From Bolinopsis microptera (lineage: Eukaryota; Ctenophora; Tentaculata; Lobata; Bolinopsidae): a DNA stretch of 64,000 nt. Positions 35,401 through 44,800 of this stretch are shown here, piece after piece (the stretch's first letter is position 1; each line of letters starts with the position of its first letter). The stretch is from contig NC_087077.1 in the NCBI RefSeq assembly GCF_026151205.1, positions 20,361,198 through 20,425,197 on the forward strand, written 5' to 3'. The notes under the pieces were generated by a model that saw nothing but the letters and a program-made list of their open reading frames with translations, was not told the DNA's origin and did no database searches. Made by a program: the position numbers and the translations under genes.

Positions 35401-37041
35401 TGCACTTTCTAATTCGTAGAACATCTGGTGCTCTTTCAACCTGAGTGTTGAACTAACTAAAGAGGGTGTTGAAAATCATGCTATAAATTTAGGGCCTGAG
35501 GCCTGGATATATGTAGAACAGGGACAAGTTATGTAAAATGTTTCCAATCAGTAACTAATTGGATGGTTTGTGAACAGTATAATTAGTAAAAACACGTGAT
35601 AAATGCCTTGTTAAGGTGATATCGATAAACCATACTAACTTTTTCATTGTGTCGTTGTGCATGTTCACTACATCCGCCTCCTCCTTTTTGTGGAGGAGTA
35701 TTTTCTCCAGCATGTGCTGGTTCTCCATCAGTAGGTTCTTGTTGTCCTCCTCTAGTTTCCTACACATTAGCTGGAGAGTTGTAAACTCGTCTCTTAACAC
35801 ACCTGAAAAAAAAAACATTGTAGTTAGACATCTCTTGGAAACTTCCTAGACACCCTTCCAGACAAGCCCCCTACTCCTGGATACAGTGCAGAAAACTCAA
35901 TAATAGACTGGTGCAGTCAAGGAGGTGGTCCGCAGATTGCGCGATGGCCGTGAAGATGCCTACTTCTGAACCTATCAATAGGTTCAATAGGTAGGTAGAT
36001 ACTTTCCATATTTGTAGCGGAATGGATTATGGGCAGTGAGAGATGATTGAAAAAGTCATTCTCAATAAAACAATAAATTTGAAAATAATGAGGAAGAGGA
36101 GTACTACCATTTTCCTGCTCTAAACGGAAGCACTTCCCATCCAAGTTAATGATCTGAGTCTCTTTACTTCCGACATCCTTAACCTTCATAGCCATTCTCA
36201 GCATCTCCCGCTGTGTGTTCTCATGTTGTCTTATTAGCTGGATATTCTCCTGACAAATATGGTTATTTACTCGTTTGTTTTATTAACATAGTTAACTAAG
36301 TTAAGTCTCCTTCTAGCCTCCACTTAATCATCTCAAAGCAATTACACACACAATTAGAGGCACATTCCCTAATCTACAGTATCTTGCCTAATAAAGCTAT
36401 GTAGTTGAAGTAGTACTACTACATACTAAGCTAAGTAGTTGCTAAACAATACTGTTAATTAAAACTGTAATATCTAAATTTTAAGTTAAAACCCCTGCCT
36501 CCCACCTGCTGAAGAGATAGAAAGTTCTTATCATTTTCTGTGAGTTTCTTGCCAGGATCGTTTATAATACTCTTAATATCCTCCTGTCTCCTGAGATTCT
36601 CATAGTCTAACTTCTTTATCTTTCCTCTATATTGCTCGAGTGTACTGTACAGTGACGCGACTGTGGGAATGTTAAATATATATTATATATTATGTGATAT
36701 ATAATTTTATCATATTATGTTATTACATTATGTAAAATATATATATTATGGTACATTTTATCTGCTGCATTTTAGAACTTTAGAACAATGATATTCCCAT
36801 GGCTGATGGCGGGAATCCAATTTTTCCTAATGGCAGTATTGGGCTGACGTTACGAATCATCCACTCACCTTATCACGTGATAGATTAACTAAAACTACTT
36901 ACAGCTATTAAAGATGTCCTCATAGGGGGCTGTCTCTCTGTTGTTTCGTTCTCTTAGTTTCTCCACAAACTGTTTGGGCCAAGTTCCACTGATTACTATT
37001 TCCCAGGTTTTGGGTTGTTTTCGTTTTGAGCTTTCACCCAT
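23499..37041 (-). CDS. ATG16L1: ATG16-like autophagy protein, complete (12 exons, 551 residues)
   Basis: ATG16 scaffolds the ATG12-ATG5 conjugate and directs LC3/ATG8 lipidation to membranes. Exons in transcript order: 37041-36903, 36660-36506, 36249-36108, 35802-35640, 34828-34721, 34069-34003, 33854-33749, 33607-33534, 24803-24611, 24467-24407, 24075-23928, 23798-23499. Phases join and total 1656 nt. The N-terminal ATG5-binding segment contains WPKQFVEKLRERN. A long coiled coil follows (DEFTTLQLMCRKLEEDNKN), then a Gly/Ser linker (AGLFSRLFRKSESESED). The C-terminus is a seven-blade WD40 propeller: FATGGADKCVKLWR, CNAGVMSIDIDER, IVSGSHDRTLRLWD, IVSGHFDKRLRFWD, CSFSPDGQYIACGSTDGN. Blade order and motifs match ATG16L1, which is about 607 residues in human. 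The intron between 24804 and 33533 holds the 337-bp satellite. Confidence 0.95.
24804..25371. other. ATG16 intron, unique part
   Basis: AT-rich intron beside exon 24611-24803. It includes a perfect 11-bp hairpin at about 24842-24870 (GGTTTCAAATC, 7-nt loop, GATTTGAAACC). The segment at 25200-25370 precedes the satellite. No coding sequence is seen. Confidence 0.55.
25372..26641 (-). repeat. 337-bp satellite, inverted left block (about 3.7 units)
   Basis: Units of 337 bp on the opposite strand to the right block. Each contains AACGTCTCCAATGAGTTTG, TGGAATCCATGGGAATTTTT and TTCGGCTTTAGTTGGCTGGG. An AT-only core (CAAGATTTTGTAAAAAATTGG) alternates with G-runs. The inner units share diagnostic variants with the first unit of the right block (GGGCATGTCC on the satellite strand, and TTTTCAAG in place of TTGTCAAG). 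Confidence 0.95.
26642..33192 (+). repeat. 337-bp satellite, main block (about 19.4 units)
   Basis: Unit starts fall near 26746, 27083, 27420 and so on at 337-bp steps to 33149. Three steps differ: 339 bp into the unit at 29444 and 336 bp into those at 32139 and 32812. Copies are about 97-99% alike by eye. Two unit types exist (GTGCCAACC versus GTGCTAACC, often linked to CCTTTTCGG versus CCTTTCCGG) and tend to alternate, giving a 674-bp higher-order period. A two-unit block with CCCAGCGAAC plus a 1-bp-shorter G/C segment occurs at 31803 and again at 32476. The array ends abruptly inside a unit at about 33192. Confidence 0.97.
33193..33533. other. ATG16 intron between satellite and exon 8
   Basis: Unique sequence. 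At 33370-33425 there are satellite-like fragments (TTCCCATGGAGACAATGTCTCC and AATGTCTCCAAATATG), so the intron may have seeded or kept degenerate pieces of the unit. Confidence 0.5.
34380..34716. repeat. 20-bp minisatellite with CACGTG and TGACGTCA in every unit, in an ATG16 intron
   Basis: Twelve perfect copies of TGATGACGTCACAGCACGTG, followed by longer partial units containing CAGCTGGATAACAGGT. The array ends 5 bp from the donor of ATG16 exon 34721-34828. Each unit holds an E-box (CACGTG) overlapping a cAMP-response-type TGACGTCA. Whether any factor binds is unknown. Confidence 0.95.
34829..35639. other. ATG16 intron
   Basis: Unique sequence. Near 35190-35290 there is a small cluster of AATCGCGATTTTT/AAAATCGCAGTATCGCGATTTTC palindromic motifs. 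No coding content. Confidence 0.5.
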
Positions 37042-38770
37042 ATATCATCCTATTGACCTTCTATTGTCCCCTGTACCGCTGGGCCATCCTAGATAACGTT
37101 ATCTATAAAATTACTTACAGTAACTCAACATACAATTACTTACAAAACATGCTGAATATTAAACTGGACTAGTATATATCTATATTATATTTTAAACTTG
37201 ACGAAATTTCCCCGGCAACGGGGACATAGAAGAAAAAACACCGAAAATCGACCTCAAAATGACCCTCTGGTGATGCCAAACCCAGCTCGCAAATGGAGTT
37301 GAAACCTCGCCATTTTTAGCAGGATTGTAGAAAAAGGATAGGAATAGGCTATAGCATTCTTAGAATTTTGATTTAGGCTTTAGATTTTTTATAATTAACG
37401 TCGGAAGTGAGGTTAAATAATCGTTAGAATAATGGCGTTATTTTAGCAAAGGTTTACTGCGCTGTTGCGTAGCAACGATAAAAATGCACGTGCGCGAGCA
37501 ACCACAGATTAACAACGCGCGTTGTTATGCTGTATGCTACGTCATAATTTCAAAACAAGCTCACATTTACGCTCACGCTATGACTTCTTATAATTTTGTT
37601 TGTGATTGCAATATTTTGATGCAGTAAAAAGTATCGATACTTTTTTTTTCGATACTAAATTCGCTAGAGCTACACACAATGCTGACATTACGCCGCGCAC
37701 ACACAATCAACAAAAATATTGTTGTTTTCTAATTACGCAAATAACTTTGCGCAGTTAAACATTTTAATTGCCTGGCAATAATTCAATTGACTGTCATTCT
37801 CGATTGAAATATCAGAATTTCACAACTAGCTCACATTTACCCTCATGACGCTATAATTATATACCTATATATATTTATAACTTTGGTTGTGATTGAAATT
37901 TTTGATGCGGTAAAAAGTATCGTTTTGGGGCTATATGATGAAGAGAAATTAAAACATAACTGATGCTTAAAATTTCCTCGAACAAAGCTTTCGACTAGCG
38001 GCGGGTTTCTAGTATTATATAGTATATAGTATAGTTTCAGTCCATAATGGAATAAAATAAGAGTACAAAATCGCAGCCGTTAGCCTCAATATAATAGGTA
38101 ATTCAGGATATTTGTGCATCTTGCTTGTAAGTTGAAACCTAATATTATAATGTCTTTTAGGCCCGTATTCACCAAATTTGGTTAAAGTACGACCTTAAAG
38201 GAAGAATTTCAAGTGTCACGTTAAAGTGACACTTAAAAGTCTCTAGTATAGTTTGAGGTTGAGATAGACACATTGGCTCAAATTGCAAATTTAAAGTCCC
38301 TCTTTATCTGTTTATGAATCTGCAACTTGTAGTTTTTATAGATATAAGTTTGGCAATGACTTGCAAACAAATTAGGTAGAGAGTAAGAGGGATATTAACT
38401 TAGTTAAAATATCGGAAAATTATAATACATATTTTCTAGAGAACGTTTCCTTAAAAAGAGCACCTGAAGATTTTGCTGACTACATTATCATAATCTGATA
38501 GAAATAATAACACAATAATTTGTAGCAAACCATAACAATTTATCTGGAATTAATTAAATAACAAAAAATAAGTAAATACAAGATAAAAATACGTCATAAA
38601 ATTATGTTTTATTGATGAAAAGCAAATAATTTTATCATGCTCGTATCATCTTTGTGTCAATTTGAAATATTAAAAAACCCAAAACAAACAGGTAACATTG
38701 ACTCTTACCAAGAGTGTACGCTTATAAAGCTAATAACGTCAGCCAACTCATCAAATTTCCTACACTCATA
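37042..38770. other. Intergenic region upstream of ATG16
   Basis: The ATG16 promoter must lie in the first part of this region, but I see no clear TATA box. A diverged duplication of about 110 bp is present: CTCACATTTACGCTCACGCTATGA at 37560 and CTCACATTTACCCTCATGACGC at 37828. Both are followed by GATGC(A/G)GTAAAAAGTATCG. The rest is AT-rich and unique. Confidence 0.5.
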
Positions 38771-40456
38771 TCACTGTGTATCTGTAATGTTAAAATGACA
38801 CAACAACACAGCGTCCCCAGAATGGAATAGGAATATGGGATAATCCGTACAAACATCTAGAACCTTCATTTCAGGGGTCTCCAATTTAGCAGACAAACTC
38901 TCTGTCACCATGTTATACATACACAAACTTCCTTTTTCAGAGAAAACAGAATAAAAACCGCACATAAAAACATTTCCTTGTGTTTCAACCTCACTAACCA
39001 GCCTCTGATCGTCCATGCTAGGGTTGAGAACTAGCGAATATAACACACTACCGCTGCTAATAGCCAGGAAAGTGTGAGAGTTATAGAACCTAGCTGCTCT
39101 ACACACCAAACCTTCTGATCCTGGTAACCCTGGTAACCCTGGTAACCCTGGTAACCCTGGTAACCCTGGTAACCCTGGTAACCCTGGTAACGCTAACTCA
39201 CCACACAACTCACCCTGCAGGGTCCAGATATACACATTACCAGCTGAAGTACCCACTAGCTTATCAGACATGTGTCTGAGAGATACTATCAGGTGAGGAG
39301 TGGGGAACTGGGTGAGTTTAGTGAGAGTACCAGAGAGAGGATCATACACCAGGGTCTGAATAAGGAAGGTAGGAGGAGTAGTCACGTGATGCCCATATAA
39401 GGGAGCGGGGGTGTCTGGTGTAATGGAGAGGAATATCCGGTCTGATGTGTAGCAATATGTTTCTATCTTCTTGCACTCGTATACTAGGTTAGATGTCTTT
39501 ATATTTACTATCTTACTACTGTTCTTATCAATACCAAGTAAGAGGTCTCCAAACAACAAGATATCATCTGTAAATGAGCTTAGAGCGGGGGAGATATCCC
39601 ACGTGTTGACACGCCACGTGTTGATATCAACAAGGTTAATGTTACACTCAGTAAGTATCAAGATGTGTGAAGGTGTGTGAACTGGTTCATATTGTGGGGG
39701 TGAGGTTAATTGTTCTGATGACGTCACGTGTTCTGATGACGTCACGTGTTCTGATGACGTCACGTGTGGGGGTGACGTCACGTGGTCTCTGTAGATAAAC
39801 TTAGCAGACACTAATACAGTATTATCTTTATTCTGCCCGGTTTGATTATTGTTGTTCAGTTTGTACTGATGGTTACAGACCATCTTTATAGGAGGTTTGA
39901 AGAGGAAGGGTAGTTTGTAATGTGGGAGCGGCTTCAGCTGAAATTAGAAATATGTCAAATAGGATCATACAGTACAACGGAAACAAATCATATAAAAATT
40001 AAACGGGACCAATACAAATAATTACTAAACAATACAACTAAACAATACAACTACACACTCATACATTTAATCACGTCTATACTACCCAGGATCTTTGTTT
40101 CTCTATTCCTCATTATCGTATCAATTAAACAGACTCAAACTTTCTACCGTAAAATTGCTCTAAACAAATAGTACTAGTTAAGAATGAATAGAAACTGTTA
40201 ACCAACAATAATAAATAATAACTGGTAAATTACACTGCTTTTGAAAATCACGAACCTTCTGTTGGCTGTGCTCCTCCTTGTGCTCCTCCTTATTTTCCTC
40301 CTTATTTTCCTCTTTGTTAACTTTCTTGCATTTGTTTTTCCGTCTGTCAGCATGTTTAAGTTTCCTATTAAGTTCCTGTTGTATTCTCAGTAGCTCAGCT
40401 CTCTTTCTGGAGATCTCATCTCTTGCTGCTTTCTCTACTTCTTCTTGAGTTCTCAT
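38771..40456 (-). CDS. Coiled-coil plus beta-propeller-like protein (two exons seen, about 455 residues)
   Basis: Exon A is 40456-40256: a charged N-terminal coiled coil, VEKAARDEISRKRAELLRIQ, then a Lys/Glu run made of NKEE/HKEE repeats. Exon B is 39937-38771, in phase 0 (TTTCAG|CTGAAG). It has short beta-rich repeats such as KLVGTSAGNVYIWTLQG, with the GNVYIW typical of WD40 blades, and FLAISSGSVLYSLVL and VFSEKGSLCMYNMV. I do not recognise the family. Two minisatellites lie inside exon B in frame: (HVTSSE) x3 and (LPG) x8. The donor of exon A (AAG|GTTCGT) is weak, and an acceptor-like CTGTAG lies just before the ATG, so further 5' exons are possible. An F-box/WD-type protein is one possibility, but no F-box is visible. 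Confidence 0.65.
39118..39190. repeat. 9-bp in-frame coding minisatellite (LPG repeat)
   Basis: About eight copies of CCTGGTAAC on the plus strand, read on the minus strand as codons for Leu-Pro-Gly. It inserts a collagen-like low-complexity loop between propeller-like strands without breaking the frame. Confidence 0.9.
39709..39785. repeat. 18-bp in-frame coding minisatellite (HVTSSE) with CACGTG and TGACGTCA
   Basis: Three to four copies of TTCTGATGACGTCACGTG (minus strand: codons for His-Val-Thr-Ser-Ser-Glu). The same E-box and TGACGTCA combination makes up the unrelated 20-bp array in the ATG16 intron. Confidence 0.9.
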
Positions 40457-41830
40457 CTACAGGCCCTGTTATCTCAAACTCGTGTTTTTACCTTATATGG
40501 GCATCACGTTACTGTATGTTTACCATGCTGTTATCTACTAGTCGTCTCAACTCTCATCTTCCTTCCTTCCTTGTATTGATGTAGAGATAATTTCAGGTAA
40601 TCTATATAGCTATACTATATAGGCAGTACTTACTAATAATTAACATAATTAATTAGGTAGAACTTGCTAATAATTAATATTATCTTGTCATTAAATCAGT
40701 CTTTTAGTTTCTGTAGCAGAGCGTCTTGATTGGTTTTTTGTTCAATTTCGAATAAAATGGGGATTAAAACAATGCAGTTCATTTCAAACAGATAGAGTGT
40801 AAACAACAAATCAAACAGTGAAATCCTCAATATAATATGATAAAAGTACTGAATATTATTCTGCAACTCAAACTCGTGTGTTTACCTTATATGGGCATCA
40901 CGTTACTATATGTTTACCATGGTGTTATCTGCTGGGACATTCACAGTTCTCGTGTGACTATCAGTCAGAAGTTCATTAAATAACTAATTAATTAAGGGTG
41001 AATATTAAGCTAATATATATAAAAGAATTAATTAAATAGCTACGCAAAAATAATTAGCAGATAATATCAATACATCTTTTCAAGTTTTCTCTTTAGCCAG
41101 CAAAGGAACTTTCAACTTTAAAATGCAAATTTTTTATTACGTTAAATAGATAGATAAATAGCAATTAATCACATTATTACGCTTAATCGAGCATTCAAAC
41201 CAATAAATTAAAGATAAATTAAGGATTTAAAATAAATTCACTGTCAAGATCCAAACTCATTTAGTAATCATATTGATTAAAATGGGACCAGCCGTCAAAA
41301 CAAACTAAAATTCAAAATTCAAATTGTCAGAGATAATTTAAGATTTAATTAATTTAATTCAGAAATGGGTTAAGAATCAAAACTTATCGATAAATTTCTT
41401 AAGAGAAAATTCAAAATTAAATAACAATGCAATAATATAATTAATCTACTGTCTAAAATCTAGATTCAACAAGATTAAATTCCCATGCGCCAAGACAGTT
41501 TATCACGGCATGCAATATCACTTTAAAACAACAACTAAATCTAGATTATAAAAAAAACATGCCTGACAAACCTTGCTAATTCTTCTACTTAAACTACATC
41601 ATGTGGTGTGACGTCATGTCACGTGGTGTGACGTTATGTCACGTGGTGTGACGTCATGTCACGTTACAAATAACGCTAACCTCTCACAGTACAAGAAATT
41701 TCTCGTGAGTCGTCTTCTGTAAACAGAATCATTTCTATAAACATGACCTATATTTTAATTCGTATCTTATAAACATGACCCCGTACTTCTTACAATAAGT
41801 CTTATAAACAGTTGGCTATGGTCAGGATGT
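40457..41830. other. Intergenic region between the propeller-like gene and PICK1
   Basis: AT-rich. A block of about 62 bp (CTCAAACTCGTG through ACCTTATATGGGCATCACGT to TGTTATCTRC) occurs at about 40472 and 40868. A short CACGTGGTGTGACGTCATGT x3 repeat lies at 41602-41665. No coding sequence was recognised in between. Confidence 0.55.
41602..41665. repeat. 20-bp x3 CACGTG repeat
   Basis: Three copies of TCACGTGGTGTGACGTCATG, with one T variant. It again pairs CACGTG with GACGTCA. Confidence 0.85.
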
Positions 41831-44800
41831 TTATTGAGCGTCCACTACAGTGCTCAGGTCTATGTCTATTGGGAAGACGTTAGCCTTGTCGGAGATAGCG
41901 GCAGCCTCCTCGTAATAAGCTAGTTGTACTTTAGTCCACTGTTCTAGCTGCACTGTCAGGTCTTGTACTGTGGGAGATAGTGTATAGTAACCATGGTAAC
42001 ACTACCAGTGTATAGTGTATAGTAACCATGGTAACACTACCAGTGTATAGTGTATAGTAACCATGGTAACACTACCAGTATATAGTGTATAGTAACCATG
42101 GTAACACTACCAGTGTATAGTGTATAGTAACCATGGTAACACTACCAGTGTACAGTGTATAGTAACCATGGTAACACTACCAGTATATAGTGTATAGTAA
42201 CCATGGCCTGGTAACACTACCAGTGTATTAATATTCAACAAAATAGGAGCGATTAAACAGTACATTAAGATGCCTAATTGTAAAATCTAACAAACCATGT
42301 TTGTACCGTGGGAGATTACTAACCGTGCTTTGAGTTGAGGAGCTGAAGTTTGACTCTGACGTCGCTGCGGAGTTGTAGGAAGTACGCGCGAGCTTGCGCG
42401 CGACACCGCAGTACAACTCTGTACTCGTAGTTACCCTCCTCTACGCGGGGCAGTGGGTCGTCTAATGACTGGGGGGTTAAAGGGGGGTTAGAGGGGGTCG
42501 TCTAATGACTGGGGGGTTAAAGGGGGGTTAGAGGGGGTCGTCTAATGACTGGGGGGTTAAAGGGGGGTTAGAGGGGGTCGTCTAATGACTGGGGGGTTAA
42601 AGGGGGGTTAGAGGGGGTCGTCTAATGACTGGGGGGTTAAAGGGGGGTTAGAGGGGGTCGTCTAATGACTGGGGGGTTAAAGGGGGGTTAGAGGGGGTCG
42701 TCTAATGACTGGGGGGTTAAAGGGGGGTTAGAGGGGGTCGTCTAATGACTGGGGGGTTAAAGGGGGGTTAGAGGGGGTCGTCTAATGACTGGGGGGTTAA
42801 AGGGGGGTTAGAGGGGGTCGTCTAATGACTGGGGGGTTAAAGGGGGGTTAGAGGGGGTCGTCTAATGACTGGGGGGTTAAAGGGGGGTTAGAGGGGGTCC
42901 TCTAATGACTGGGGGGTTAAAGGGGGTACTTTTCTGTTATATATTATACTATTTAAAACCTCTTTTGGGGGCGCCTGAGGAATTTCACTGACAAAATAAT
43001 ACTAACGTTGAAAGTGTACTCCTCATCGTCCATCTCTTTTATCTTGAGACAGTAAGCAAGATACTCAAACTTTGCGTTTGCGTACTTCTTAATAGTCAGT
43101 CTCATGTCAGGTACTGCTTTGTGAAGATAAGTTCCTAACTTGTTCATTATCTGAGGGGAGGGAGCTGGTTAGTGTACAATGTACAATGTACAGTGTACAA
43201 TGTACAATGTACAATGTACAATTATCTGAGGGGAGGGAGCTGGTTAGTGTGCTTTTTGTGCAGATCTGACTATTCTGCTGTTTTCTGGCTAATTTTTTTC
43301 AGGTCATACATTTTTTAGATTTTAAATTATTGAAACTTTGTTTTTGGTTGAAGAAATATCTCTGAGAAGTTCTCAGAGAAGGTTGTCAGTGAGAACCATC
43401 AAAACTGCCAGAAACAATCGAAAACCCCCCTTTGGAACACATAAAAGTTTATTGAACAATGTATAATGTGTAATGTATAATGTACAATGAACAATGTACA
43501 ATGTACGTACAGGTGCAGCTTTCTTCTGGAACTCAGTGCCAGCCTTGTGGTAGTTTCTGTGTGTGTCTGCGAATATAGTAAACGCTTCGTTAGCAGCACA
43601 CTTCTCACGTACTGCAATCTGTGAGAATAGGTCCCCCATTCCTGGAGAGAGGGGGGTTAGAGGGGGGGGGTTAGAGGGGGGGTTAGAGGGGGGGGGGGTT
43701 AGAGGGGGGTTAGAGGGGGGGGGTTAGAGGGGGGGGGGGGTTAGAGGAGGGTTAGAGGGGGGGTTAGCAGCACACTTCTCACGTACTGCTATTTGTGAGA
43801 ACAGGTCCCCCATTCCTGGAGGGAGGGGGGTTAGAGGGGGGGGGGGGTTAGAGGGGGGGGGTTAGAGGGGGGGTTAGAGGGGGGGTTAGAGGGGGGTTAG
43901 AGGGGGGGTTAGAGGGGGGTTAGAGGGGGGGGTTAGAGGGGGGTTAGAGGGGGGGTGGGGTACAACCCCTTACAGGAGGTAGTTTACATGATGGTTAGAG
44001 GGGGGGTGGGGTACAACCCCTTACAGGAGGTAGTTTACATGATGGTTAGAGGGGGGTGGGGTACAACCCCTTACAGGAGGTAGTTTACATGATGGTTAGA
44101 GGGGGGTGGGGTACAACCCCTTACAGCTTTTGAGCAATAAATTATGATCATGAATTAACCAGTAATCGACCGGAATTCCCGGTACCGGGAATCCCGGTAC
44201 CGGGATTGGCAATTTTGAGCTATTCCGGTTCCGGTCCCGGTCCCGGTCAAGTCACATTTTTCATCCCGGTCCCGGTCCCGGTAAATTGATAATCTCAGTC
44301 CCGGTCCCGGTCCCGGTCAAGTCACATTTTGTATCCCGGTCCCGGTCCCGGTCCCGGTCAGGCCTGAAATCATGTCCCGGTCACCTCCTGATTTCGTCAA
44401 CTACAATTCAAAATAAATGATTGATCCACTCATAAGAGCAAAAAAAGATTACCAGTAATTACCCTTTTCTGTAAACAAATTTTGTCTGTAAAAAATATTT
44501 TTCTGTCAAATTAAATTTTGAAAATTTGTTTTGATGAAGGAGCAAATTTGATATTTTACGATTCTGAGTCATTCTTCAAATATCGTATGTTTTGTTGTTA
44601 TTTTGCTATTATGGTATATTATTTTGATACTTGTTTGATTTATTATTATTAAATATCAATATCAAACGTTTTTCCGTGATATTCCATTTTCAAATCAGCA
44701 GACAATTGCATCATAGAGCTGTCGGCAAAAAACTTGCCGATCAATTTTTTAACTTTTAAATATTTTTTTCTATCCAGGATGAGACCCAAATTTTCCATTC

